Source: Xanthomonas sp. DAR 34887 (lineage in GTDB: Bacteria; Pseudomonadota; Gammaproteobacteria; Xanthomonadales; Xanthomonadaceae). From it: a stretch of 64,000 nucleotides of DNA. The translations under genes were made by a program, and so were the position numbers. Shown in pieces: positions 41,920 through 49,713 of this stretch (position 1 is the first letter of the stretch; each line of letters opens with the position of its first letter). Location: assembly GCF_041245805.1 (NCBI RefSeq), contig NZ_CP162490.1, positions 659,001 to 723,000 of the forward strand. The letters run 5' to 3'. The notes beneath the pieces are model-generated. The model saw only the letters and a list, made by a program, of their open reading frames with translations. It did not search any database and was not told the origin of the DNA.

Positions 41920-42773
41920 TTCTAGACAGGAAAATTCCACAGTTCTCAGCAAGCGCCGGATGGATTCAGTCAGCATTCGCTGACCTTGGCGATCTTGTCT
42001 GTGAGCAACAATATCCCTCGCTCAATGGCGCGGCGCCCGGATGGGTCGCCGCGCTTTTGATGCACGGTAGTACGGAAGGTCTGCCAAACTACTTGGAGAA
42101 TCACGCGAAGCTAATGGAGAAGTTTGAAAGCTTCGGAATTTTGAAGCGAGGCTTATGGTCATTACGCAGTGCGGGAACGCTGGAAACATGTATATTTAGG
42201 GCGAGCCCGTTAACAGCGTATAAGGCGAAAATTCGCACAACGGCAAATCGAGTTCTAACGCCTAACGCATATAGCCGAGATTACTTGCCCCCCAATCCTG
42301 TATCGGCTCGTGAAGCATGCCGACAGATTTTTCGAATCCGAGCTGCGTGGATTGCGAAAGCGGATCGAAACAATGCGCTCGCTCTTTCAACTTACATAAC
42401 ACTGCTAACAGTTCATCCATTAGAGGATGGTAATGGCCGAACGTGTAGAATGTTACTGGCAGCGGATACAATGGGTGGCGACAGATGCGATCCCGTTGGT
42501 GCGCTAGCCGGCTTGCTTCTTAAGAGCCAGCAATCTATGCCATTTCATCTCTCTGCGCGGTGCGCGAGGGCGGGTGACTTCCACATGCTTGCAGAATGTC
42601 ACCGTTCCGCCATGGCCTTTGCCAGCGTCAACTTGACTCCAATTCTTCTCGCTTTGGATAAAGTGCCTAGCGATGATTGTGAAAAACAGATTTTCTGGGC
42701 AGAGCAGCTATTCATGGGTATATCCAAAGCGCTCCATCAAGGAAACTCGGGCCTGGGTGCTATTTCATTGTGA
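41916..42773 (+). CDS. Fic domain protein
   Basis: A 285-residue protein with the Fic core in HPLEDGNGRTCRMLLAAD near residue 167. The catalytic His, the acidic residue and the GNGRxxR phosphate-binding residues are present; only the usual Phe is Leu. Fic enzymes usually transfer AMP from ATP to a hydroxyl side chain of a target protein. I could not place the inhibitory helix motif (S/T-x3-E-G/N), so self-inhibition is unclear. The last gene of a three-gene unit with the PLA2-like and membrane proteins, bounded by tRNA copies. Confidence 0.83.
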   Translation: MILDRKIPQFSASAGWIQSAFADLGDLVCEQQYPSLNGAAPGWVAALLMHGSTEGLPNYLENHAKLMEKFESFGILKRGLWSLRSAGTLETCIFRASPLTAYKAKIRTTANRVLTPNAYSRDYLPPNPVSAREACRQIFRIRAAWIAKADRNNALALSTYITLLTVHPLEDGNGRTCRMLLAADTMGGDRCDPVGALAGLLLKSQQSMPFHLSARCARAGDFHMLAECHRSAMAFASVNLTPILLALDKVPSDDCEKQIFWAEQLFMGISKALHQGNSGLGAISL

Positions 42774-42904
42774 GGCATTGCGGGGTGTTAGGGGCGCTGT
42801 GGTAGCGCTTGGAGTTCATGCGCCTCGATTACTCTCGATGGATGCGTACTCGCCGCAGCGCCTGATAAGCCGCTGCGCATGGACAACCCAGGGAAGATCC
42901 ATCG

Positions 42905-43005
42905 CGGACGTTAAACTCATGCGCGCCTCGGCTCCTTCCTCTGCATGCACGCCAGAGGCGCCAAGCCGGCGGCTGACGCATCGCCCGCCCGCTCCGGACG
43001 CGTCC
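42905..43005 (+). repeat. Upstream flank of tRNA copy 2 (direct repeat with 39884-39979)
   Basis: About 100 bp closely matching the flank of tRNA copy 1, with scattered substitutions and a small length difference. Similarity fades further upstream (42842-42900). Confidence 0.85.
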
Positions 43006-43081
43006 GGGCCTATAGCTCAACGGTTAGAACAGAGGGCTCATAATCCTTTGGTTCCAGGTTCGAATCCTGGTGGGCCCACCA
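43006..43081 (+). tRNA. Degenerate second copy of tRNA-Ile2 (CAU)
   Basis: Identical to the copy at 39980 except for two G/A changes. G24 is A here, breaking the C11-G24 pair of the D-stem, and A31 is G, turning the last anticodon-stem pair into G-U. The anticodon, T-arm and CCA are intact. It is probably a decaying duplicate, though a weakly functional tRNA is possible. Confidence 0.8.
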
Positions 43082-43085
43082 CAAA

Positions 43086-43160
43086 ATGTGCAAAGGCGAT
43101 TTCATTCTGTCTGCTCCTCAAGATGAGCGGACGTTGGAAGTGAGACTGACTCCGTTCTTG
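43086..43160 (+). repeat. tRNA downstream-flank repeat, copy B, with hairpin
   Basis: Contains GTCTGCTC (43109-43116) and GAGCGGAC (43125-43132), which pair as an 8-bp stem with an 8-nt loop. The order TGCAAAGGCGATT, hairpin, GTTGGAAGTGA, CCGTTC recurs in copies C and D. Confidence 0.75.
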
Positions 43161-43179
43161 TGTTGGTGAGGCCATTGTC

Positions 43180-44025
43180 TTAGAGGCGCGCCATGTACAT
43201 GGTTGCCTCAAGATGGCAATGAGAAGCTATGGCGCCGGGGAGATCGAATAGGCGTGGTTTTGCGCGGAAGTCGAAGAGACGATAGAGGCGGTATTTGTCA
43301 GCATCGGCTTCCGAGCGCGCCAGTTCGTTGCGGCTGACATGGAATGGAGTCAGGATGCCGAACGCGGTGGTCTTTACCTCGATGAGTCGTTCTCGGCCAT
43401 CGATCTCGTAGGAGAGTACGTCGTAGCCTAGGCCGTCGCCTTGAGAAGCGGCTATGTGTTCGACGCGATTGGCCAGGCGTTTTTGGCCGGCTGCATGAAG
43501 GCGGCGGGTTTCCAGCTCTATTACGAACAACTCGCCGGCCCGGCCCAACGATTGATTCCGCGCTTCTTGTGCCAGGTAGTCGCGTTGGACAGGCGAGAAT
43601 CGGTGCAGGTAGATAGGTGGTGTCTCTCTTACCCGTGCCGCTGTCGGTGCTGGAACCCATACGGCATCCGTATCCTCTGGGGCGATCATGACGGCAGGCC
43701 GTAGCACCGCGGATTGAGCGGCGGCGTGTAGTGCATCGTTCGACTGCGCCTGCCCTCCCACCACGTCGACCAACAGCGTCTGATAGTTGCCACGCGGCTT
43801 GTAGCCATCAATGTAGGGGTAGCCGAGTGCGAGAAGGACTGTGCTGATGTTGCAGTGCTTGAACTCGATGGCGGCCCGGTTTCGCCCGTCAAGCCGCTCG
43901 GCCAGCGCACGTGCATGGACGGTCTTGCTATACCGCTGGCCGTTCAGTTCGAGCGTGAGCATGTGCAAGTAGTCGGCGACGCAGGCCTCCACTTCTTCAT
44001 GCGACCAATCTGTGCCTCGTGCCAT
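43180..44025 (-). CDS. DUF3883 domain protein, PD-(D/E)XK nuclease-like
   Basis: A 281-residue protein. The C-terminal half has GDGLGYDVLSYEIDGRERLI followed by EVKTTAFGILTPFHVSRNEL, then DADKYRLYRLFDFRAKPRLF. This is the DUF3883 pattern, with D...E-V-K resembling a PD-(D/E)XK nuclease core. The N-terminal region (DWSHEEVEACVADYLHMLTL) is likely a small helical domain seen in such proteins. The domain occurs in restriction and defence contexts. The start at 44025 has a perfect AGGAG 5 bp upstream; an upstream ATG at 44148 would add residues read through copy C. It sits alone between two tRNA-flank repeats. Confidence 0.85.
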   Translation of the reverse strand: MARGTDWSHEEVEACVADYLHMLTLELNGQRYSKTVHARALAERLDGRNRAAIEFKHCNISTVLLALGYPYIDGYKPRGNYQTLLVDVVGGQAQSNDALHAAAQSAVLRPAVMIAPEDTDAVWVPAPTAARVRETPPIYLHRFSPVQRDYLAQEARNQSLGRAGELFVIELETRRLHAAGQKRLANRVEHIAASQGDGLGYDVLSYEIDGRERLIEVKTTAFGILTPFHVSRNELARSEADADKYRLYRLFDFRAKPRLFDLPGAIASHCHLEATMYMARL

Positions 44026-44127
44026 ATAGCTCCTCTCGCGTGTCACAAGGTTAACTGGCAGAGGTGTAGGGAGCCAGTCCTGGCAGCGATAGCTGCATTT
44101 GCGATGTGATGCGGGTGGTAGCGATTG

Positions 44128-44217
44128 CTGGTGGGCTACCAGCAGCATGCAACGGCGATTGCATGTTGTCCGCTCTTGAAAATAAGCGGATGTTAGGAAT
44201 GAACCTGGCCCGTTCTC
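44128..44217 (+). repeat. tRNA 3'-end remnant plus downstream-flank repeat, copy C
   Basis: CTGGTGGGCTACCA (44128-44141) matches the last 15 nt of the tRNA gene with one base missing and one changed. It is followed by CAGCATGCAACGGCGATTGC and a weaker version of the copy-B hairpin (GTCCGCTC / AAGCGGAT). No other part of the tRNA remains. Confidence 0.7.
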
Positions 44218-44287
44218 GACAGGAAGGGCTGCCTGGCTGAAGGCACTCGTCGCCGTGTTGATTGGTCATTTGCCCCTCGATCGTCAT

Positions 44288-44305
44288 TGTAGTAACGTAA
44301 CTACA
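44288..44305. promoter_or_regulatory. Candidate Phd/VapC autoregulatory operator
   Basis: TGTAGTAACGTAACTACA has perfect 6-bp arms (TGTAGT / ACTACA) around an ACGT-centred spacer. It ends 24 bp before the antitoxin start, where Phd-type antitoxins usually bind. Confidence 0.65.
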
Positions 44306-44329
44306 TAGAGCTGATCTAGGAGGTGCCTT

Positions 44330-44584
44330 ATGACCATCACAACCCTATCAAGTCGAGAACTGAATCAGGACGTGACTCGGGCAAAGAAGGCCACCAAGAG
44401 CGGCCCGGTGTTCATCACGGACCGCGGCAAGCCTGCGCACGTGCTGTTGAGCTTCGAGGACTACCAACGGCTGACCAGGCAGCGGCGCAACATTGCCGAC
44501 GCGCTGGCGATGCCGGGCGTTGCAGACATCGAGTTCGAGCCGCCGCGCGTGACGATTGGAGCCCGGTCGGCTGATCTTTCGTGA
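44330..44584 (+). CDS. Phd/YefM-family antitoxin
   Basis: An 84-residue DNA-binding antitoxin with the YefM/Phd fold: TTLSSRELNQDVTRAKKATK, then GPVFITDRGKPAHVLLSFED. The C-terminal tail (EFEPPRVTIGARSADLS) would bind the toxin. It is preceded by a strong AGGAGGTG ribosome site and a palindromic operator. Its TGA overlaps the toxin ATG (TGATG), which couples translation of the pair. Confidence 0.93.
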   Translation: MTITTLSSRELNQDVTRAKKATKSGPVFITDRGKPAHVLLSFEDYQRLTRQRRNIADALAMPGVADIEFEPPRVTIGARSADLS

Positions 44585-45009
44585 TGTACGTGCTCGACAC
44601 CAACGTGCTGTCTGAGTTGCGCAAGGTGCGGCTCGGCAAAGCGGATGCGAATGTGGCGGCGTGGGCGGAAAGCGTCGATGCCGCCGATCTCTTCATCTCG
44701 GCCATCACCGTCATGGAACTGGAGCTTGGCGTTCTGTCGATCGAACGCAAGGACGCTACCCAGGGCGCCATGCTGCGCTCGTGGCTAGAGCAGCACGTAC
44801 TGCCCGAGTTCTCCGGGCGCACATTGCCGATCGACACCGCTGTAGCGCAACGCTGCGCCCGGTTGCATGTACCCGACAAGCGTGGCGAGCGCGATGCACT
44901 CATCGCGGCGACGGCGCTGGTGCATGGTATGGCGGTGGTTACGCGCAACGTCCCTGATTTCCAGCCCACGGGAGTTCCCATCGTCAATCCATGGGGGGCG
45001 TTGCCATGA
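44584..45009 (+). CDS. vapC: VapC-type PIN-domain toxin
   Basis: A 141-residue PIN ribonuclease. The four acidic positions are visible: D in MYVLDTNVLSELRK, E in SAITVMELELGVLSI, and two D in DKRGERDALIAATALVHG and VVTRNVPDFQPTG. VapC toxins cleave initiator tRNA or rRNA and are blocked by the cognate antitoxin, here the Phd-type gene just upstream. Length is typical. A GTG three bases earlier (44581) is an alternative start. Confidence 0.93.
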   Translation: MYVLDTNVLSELRKVRLGKADANVAAWAESVDAADLFISAITVMELELGVLSIERKDATQGAMLRSWLEQHVLPEFSGRTLPIDTAVAQRCARLHVPDKRGERDALIAATALVHGMAVVTRNVPDFQPTGVPIVNPWGALP

Positions 45010-45023
45010 TCGCGTACGAGCTT

Positions 45024-45093
45024 ATGCGCAAAGTTATTGAAGTTGTCTGCTATGGAAAGAAGTGAGGATTAGAAGTTAGCCTAACCTCGTTCA
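45024..45093 (+). repeat. tRNA downstream-flank repeat, copy D
   Basis: ATGCGCAAAGTTATTGAAG, then TTGTCTGCT, then GATTAGAAGTTAGCCTAACC and TCGTTC. It is collinear with copies B and C but more diverged and without any tRNA residue. It lies between vapC and the OLD-type gene. Confidence 0.5.
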
Positions 45094-45138
45094 TTTGATC
45101 AAGCTACGCGGGTCTCGAACAAACTTGCAGGGAATGCT

Positions 45139-46884
45139 ATGCCCATCACCGGCGTTAAAATAAAAGGTCTAAGCTGCTTCACGGATGAATATTGCGGTTT
45201 TGATGAATTCAAGTTGATCAATGTGATTATAGGTCGGAACAATACCGGCAAGTCGCAGCTGTTGAAAGTCGTTCAGAGTCTTTGCTCGCCGGATCGAGCA
45301 AAGTCACGCCTTCCTGCTTCGTATCAGTTCAGTGGGACGTTTGATAAGACGACTCTGCAAGGGATCTTTTCCGGCGCACAGCGATCCAGCGTTCTTGGCG
45401 TCCCGCACCAGGAGACAAATTGGTCATTCCACGGAGAGCGGTTTGTCGACACTCCGGTGAGCTGGATCGAGAACGCTCACGTGCTTGTCGAAGAGCTCGC
45501 GCATCACGCCAGAGAGAATGATGCTCGTGGCCACGTTATTCGCCATGAAGTTAACGAGGCAGTGGAAATGGAGCTAAATAAGGCGGCTAGCCGGCTCAGA
45601 GCTCCGTTTGTAGACAAAGTCTTCCGTCACATTCTGGCCGATCGCGACATCAGGAACGAGCCAGCAGGCACAAAGCTTGAGCTTCGATCAGATGGGCAAG
45701 GAGCGACCAACATCATCCGCGACCATCTCATCCGAGCCGACAACATAATGGTGACACGTCAGATCATACAAGCTGATTTGCGGGGCGCACTCAACCACAT
45801 ATTTGGCCCCGACGGTTCATTCTCTTCAATCTCGGTGCAGCAGCATGGCGATGGTGAGTGGGAAATATTCTTAGAAGAATCTTCCAAAGGACTTATTCCG
45901 CTGAGCAACTCGGGGAGCGGCTTGAAGACTGTCATCCTCGTGCTGCTCAGTCTCTTGGTACTTCCTACGCTTGAGAGGAAAAGCGCAGACGAGTATGTAT
46001 TTGCTTTCGAAGAATTAGAAAACAACCTCCACCCCGCATTGCTGCGCCGTCTGTTAAAGTTTATCGATACGTTCGCAGTTGCGAATCAATGCCCGATCTT
46101 TCTGACAACCCATTCAAGCGCAGCGCTAGACCAGTTCAGTCGCTCGGACCACGCACAGTTTGTTCGGGTATCTCATGATGGAATAGCCGCAATGACACAG
46201 ACGATCTCGGCACATTTTGATCACTCGCAGGTGGTCGGTGACTTGGGTGCACGCGCGTCGGACATCTTGCAAGCGAACGGTATCATCTGGGTTGAAGGGC
46301 CGTCAGATGCCATCTATGTCAACCATTGGATCCAACTGGTCTCCGAAGGCACGCTGCTGGAAGGCCGAGACTATGCTTGTGCCTTCTATGGTGGCTCACT
46401 CTTAGCTCGGACAACCTTCGGCGACCCAACAGGACCTAATCCCGAGAAACTCATTCAGCTGATTCGGCTCAATCGTAATGCTGTGTTGATATGTGATAGC
46501 GATAAATCATCAAAGGGTAGCGCGCTCAAGCCGCGCGTGCTGAAAGCTCAAGAAGAAGTGGCAAAGCTCCGAGATGGATACATGTGGGTAACGGCTGGCA
46601 AAGAGATCGAGACCTACCTTCCTGGCTCAGTCATTGGATCAGCGCTCCGGCTGAGTGCTGATCCTGACGATCCCGCGCAGTTTGAGATCTTTTTCCCCAG
46701 CGCATCAAAGTCAAAAAAGGGCACTTCCTACGTAGAAGCCAAGCTCAATCGAACCAACATCGATAAGGTTGAGCTTGCCCTCGCCTCTCGCGAGCACACC
46801 ACGACAGCCATCATGCGTGGGCGCTTTGATTGGATCGTACGCATGCAAGAGCTCACCGACACCGTTCGAAAATGGAACGACTAG
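45139..46884 (+). CDS. OLD-family ATPase-TOPRIM nuclease
   Basis: A 581-residue protein. The N-terminal ABC-type ATPase has Walker A GRNNTGKSQLLK (near residue 36), an SNSGSGLKTVIL signature-like segment, Walker B EYVFAFEELENNLHPALLRR and the switch TTHSSAALDQF. The C-terminal TOPRIM nuclease has GIIWVEGPSDAIYV, VLICDSDKSSKG and GKEIETYLP. This is the OLD pattern seen in phage-defence nucleases (P2 Old, Gabija GajA, PARIS-like proteins). No UvrD-like gajB follows; a RelA/SpoT gene does. AGGGA precedes the start. Base composition is A+T-rich for this chromosome. Confidence 0.9.
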   Translation: MPITGVKIKGLSCFTDEYCGFDEFKLINVIIGRNNTGKSQLLKVVQSLCSPDRAKSRLPASYQFSGTFDKTTLQGIFSGAQRSSVLGVPHQETNWSFHGERFVDTPVSWIENAHVLVEELAHHARENDARGHVIRHEVNEAVEMELNKAASRLRAPFVDKVFRHILADRDIRNEPAGTKLELRSDGQGATNIIRDHLIRADNIMVTRQIIQADLRGALNHIFGPDGSFSSISVQQHGDGEWEIFLEESSKGLIPLSNSGSGLKTVILVLLSLLVLPTLERKSADEYVFAFEELENNLHPALLRRLLKFIDTFAVANQCPIFLTTHSSAALDQFSRSDHAQFVRVSHDGIAAMTQTISAHFDHSQVVGDLGARASDILQANGIIWVEGPSDAIYVNHWIQLVSEGTLLEGRDYACAFYGGSLLARTTFGDPTGPNPEKLIQLIRLNRNAVLICDSDKSSKGSALKPRVLKAQEEVAKLRDGYMWVTAGKEIETYLPGSVIGSALRLSADPDDPAQFEIFFPSASKSKKGTSYVEAKLNRTNIDKVELALASREHTTTAIMRGRFDWIVRMQELTDTVRKWND

Positions 46885-47049
46885 TCCTGGTCGGTTGTCG
46901 TGTCAAATGCTAAAACATCCGCGCTGGGCTGACTTAGTCCGCACCGGCAGGGTTTCGCAGGTGCCTACGTATGCCGACCGGCCAGGACCAGGACCGCGAC
47001 GGACCTCAAGCCAGGTGCGATTCCGTCATGACTTCTGCTGAGACTACAC

Positions 47050-48152
47050 ATGACCTTCGCCAGGCCTGAGTACACACGAGGAGAAGTCCAGAGGGCTGGG
47101 GCGCTACTCGCCCGAACCCCAGACGAGGAGCAGGCGCCCGTCGAGCGAACACAGGCTCTGGCGGTGGTGAACAACTGGCGGGCCGCGCATGCTTACCCGC
47201 TGAATACCTTCCAGGCAACACTCCGCGACAAATTGCGACGATTGGGTGTTGATGCTGTCGTGGGCGAGCGGTTGAAACGACTTCCCTCGATCCTGAGTAA
47301 ACTGCAGCGCCAGCCGAATATGAACCTGCAGCAGATGCAAGACATCGCAGGTCTGCGGGCAGTCGTACATGACGCGCGCGCTATCGCCACCATTCGCGAG
47401 AACTACGAAAGCTCGCGATTTCAGCATGAGCTTCGCGGGGTCGATGACTACATCGCTGATCCGAAAATTGACGGCTATAGAAGCCTTCACCTAAATATAG
47501 ATACCGGTCGTCGAACGCATCTGCCTACAACGGCCTCCACGTCGAGCTGCAGATCCGGACGAAGCTCCAGCACGTCTGGGCCACTGCGGTCGAAACGGTG
47601 GATACATTCATGCAACAGGCGATCAAGGCTGGCCGGCCGCAGGCAGGCTGGGGGGAGTTCTTTGCACTCGCCAGTGCATATTTCGCGCATGAGGAAGGTC
47701 ACGCGTCGCCCAGCGTATACTTGGGGGTCAGTCGCCGCGCGATTATGGAGGCTTTGTACGACGCGGAGCGGGCACTGGGTGTTCGTGCTCGGCTTCGTGG
47801 ATACACGGTCGCGGCAGACCAGATCCATACTACCGGACGCGCGGCCGCAGCTTGGCACGTTGTGGTGCTGAATACCGCCGAGCGAAGGCTCAATACCTAT
47901 TCGTTTTCTGACTCCGAGCAGAGCCGGGTAAATGCGCTATATGCATACTACGAGACACGAGCTACAGCGGGAGAGCCGCTCGATACGGTCGTTGTTCGCG
48001 GCGGTGACGTACGGTCACTCAGAACTGCCTATCCAAACTACTTTCTAGACGCGACAGCTTTTCGAGTGAAGCTTGATCGCCTCTGCATTGAGGTTGGACG
48101 CTGGCGGACCCGGGTGCGACTTCGCCAAGCGTTAGGTAGCGATGATGATTGA
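47050..48152 (+). pseudogene. RelA/SpoT-domain protein, frameshifted
   Basis: The first frame encodes NWRAAHAYPLNTFQATLR, then RLKRLPSILSKLQRQPNMNL, then QMQDIAGLRAVV and KIDGYRSLHL, the start of a (p)ppGpp-synthetase-like nucleotidyltransferase. At about 47490 the homology shifts to the -1 frame: KYRYRSSNASAYNGLHVELQ, then IRTKLQHVWATAVETVDTFM, ending at 48152. The second frame carries the conserved QIRT-x4-H-x-WA motif. One lost A in the CTAAAT run would explain it. No HD hydrolase domain is visible, so it resembles a small alarmone synthetase or a ToxSAS-type toxin. It lies 165 bp after the OLD gene. Mutation and sequencing error cannot be told apart here. Confidence 0.78.
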
Positions 48153-48263
48153 ATCCACAGTGCGAGAGGAGATTGGCTGAGTGCATCGATAGCGGTGTCA
48201 GATTGACTTTCTCCGCTCCCGCAGGATGTCCCGCAAATGTCTACGGGTGTCCTGCTTTAAGCG

Positions 48264-48292
48264 TTGACAGCCTCTTTTGGTCGAGCAACTAT
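48264..48292 (+). promoter_or_regulatory. symE: Candidate symE promoter
   Basis: TTGACA (48264-48269) and AACTAT (48287-48292) are separated by 17 bp and lie about 80 bp before the symE start. The -35 is consensus and the -10 is weak. No clear LexA box was found. Confidence 0.45.
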
Positions 48293-48371
48293 CTGTCTGC
48301 TGCGGCAAATTCCGCAACCGGGTTTGGTCTCCCGAAATCACTTGGCGACTCCCACTCAAATGGAGGACGTC

Positions 48372-48806
48372 ATGTCCGGTAGCGCTTCCGCTCGTTCAAA
48401 GACCAAATCTCCTCGCCGCGCCGCCAAGGTGCCGCCCTGCTGGCTCAAGCTCGAATCGCCCGACCCCTTGGATGCGATTGCCGCCGAACCGCTGCCCGGT
48501 GCAACGTCGGCACTGCCGGTGTGCCCCGAGGCCGACGAGGTCGCCGCGCCCAGGCGCTCGGTCCCGCGCCGACCCACACAATGCACCATCGGCTATCGCT
48601 ACTACGATGTGGACCGCAATGGCATGCGGGTCGGGCGGCAGGTGCCCAGTCTGCGCTTGCATGGCCTGTGGCTGGAAGGCCTCGGCTTCGCGGTGGGCGG
48701 CAAGGTGCGCATCACGATGGCCAATGGCGCCCTGCTGATCACGGTCGCGCCGGTGGCGCCGCCGCCGGCGACGAAGACGCGACGCAGGTTCAAGTTGGCG
48801 CCTTAG
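48372..48806 (+). CDS. symE: SymE family toxin
   Basis: A 144-residue protein. The C-terminal half is the SymE domain: CTIGYRYYDVDRNGMRVGRQ, then VPSLRLHGLWLEGLGFAVGG and KVRITMANGALLIT, an AbrB-like fold. E. coli SymE is an SOS-induced type I toxin, held down by the antisense RNA SymR. I cannot show an antisense RNA here. The start has GGAGG 6 bp upstream. Its 3' sequence is repeated as a fragment at 49714, and the 376 bp that follow hold nothing I recognise. Confidence 0.88.
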   Translation: MSGSASARSKTKSPRRAAKVPPCWLKLESPDPLDAIAAEPLPGATSALPVCPEADEVAAPRRSVPRRPTQCTIGYRYYDVDRNGMRVGRQVPSLRLHGLWLEGLGFAVGGKVRITMANGALLITVAPVAPPPATKTRRRFKLAP

Positions 48807-49182
48807 CCGCTCGGTTTTGGCGGTGGTGTTGCTGGGGCGGCTGGGAGCCGAGTCGCTCGAGCGGTGGAGGCGGCGCGGCGCTGGCCGCGTCGTCACCACG
48901 GGCCGGCCCTTGGACGAAGTCGCCTCCGTACGACGGTAGATCGCCGTCCCCTGCGGGCAATACGGATGTTATGCGGCGATTGGCCGCCCCAATCACCGCA
49001 GAAGGTGCGGCGATTGTGCCTGCGGCGAATTGCTCAATCGTCACCGCTTCACGCGGGGCGAAACGTCCGTATCCAGCAAGTAAGGACTAGCCGGTAGCGG
49101 GCGGGCTACCTGAATATCAACTATTTGAACTTTATTCGCTTTGCGGGTATTTGCGGTTAGCTGGATAACGGCTACTGCTCCA
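48807..49182. other. Gap between symE and hipB remnant
   Basis: About 376 bp with no supported gene. Base composition drops towards the right end. It may be decayed DNA. Confidence 0.4.
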
Positions 49183-49514
49183 ATGCCAAAGCGCCACGTT
49201 CTGGTCGCCGCGACGCAGTTTGGCGCGACGCAGCAGTTCGCACGCAAGGCGCAAGGACTGACCCAGTCTGCACTGGCCGGCCGTCTCCGCCTGAGCCAGT
49301 CGCGGGTTTCCCTTCTAAGGCGCAAGGACTGACCCAGTCTGCACTGGCCGGCCGTCTCCGCCTGAGCCAGTCGCGGGTTTCCCTTCTGAAGTTGAACGCC
49401 CATGCCTTGAGCGTGGAGCAGCTCCTGGCGTGGTGCGCGGCGCTGGGGTTGGAGTTGACCATCGGCACCCGCGGCGACCCTGCCGCGTCCTCCAGCACGC
49501 AAGCGGAGTGGTGA
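49183..49514 (+). pseudogene. HipB-like XRE antitoxin broken by tandem duplication
   Basis: The reading frame starts MPKRHVLVAATQFGATQQFA, then RKAQGLTQSALAGRLRLSQS, a Cro/CI helix-turn-helix, but ends at 49332 after only 49 residues. The rest (KLNAHALSVEQLLAWCAALG, LELTIGTRGD) lies in another frame to the TGA at 49512. A 71-bp tandem duplication (49246-49316 and 49317-49387) causes the break. Removing one copy restores a full HTH protein. It sits directly before a hipA fragment, as HipB does. Confidence 0.82.
49246..49387 (+). repeat. 71-bp perfect tandem duplication
   Basis: The unit starts AAGGCGCAAGGACTGACCCA and ends CGGGTTTCCCTTCT. Both copies appear identical. Because 71 is not a multiple of three, it shifts the frame of the HTH gene. 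Confidence 0.95.
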
Positions 49515-49515
49515 G

Positions 49516-49713
49516 ATGGGGCGTCGATCGCACGGCCGCAGCCTCTCCATCTGGACCAATGGCGTGCGCGTGGCGCGCTGGACGCTTCCTGCGCGGGGGG
49601 ACGTGGAACTGCACTACGACGCGGACTGGGTCGGCGCCGACCTGGGCCGGCCGCTGTCGCTGCCGCTGCCCTTCAATCGAGCAGTAGCAATCCGTTGCGG
49701 CCTCTGCGCTTGA
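49516..49713 (+). pseudogene. HipA 5' remnant
   Basis: The first 53 residues (MGRRSHGRSLSIWTNGVRVA, then WTLPARGDVELHYD, then RPLSLPLPFN) match the N-terminal domain of HipA kinases. After Phe-Asn the frame runs into unrelated sequence and stops at 49713. All kinase motifs are missing. The preceding HTH stop is one base away, the normal hipBA spacing. Confidence 0.8.

Noticed and set aside
40057..45093. Integron gene cassettes with attC sites
   Set aside because: The repeats have hairpins, but no intI is present and the RYYYAAC/GTTRRRY core pair is not found. The link to the tRNA flank explains them better.
45139..46884. Gabija system
   Set aside because: Only a GajA-like protein is present. 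No UvrD-type helicase gene follows, so the two-gene system is not supported.
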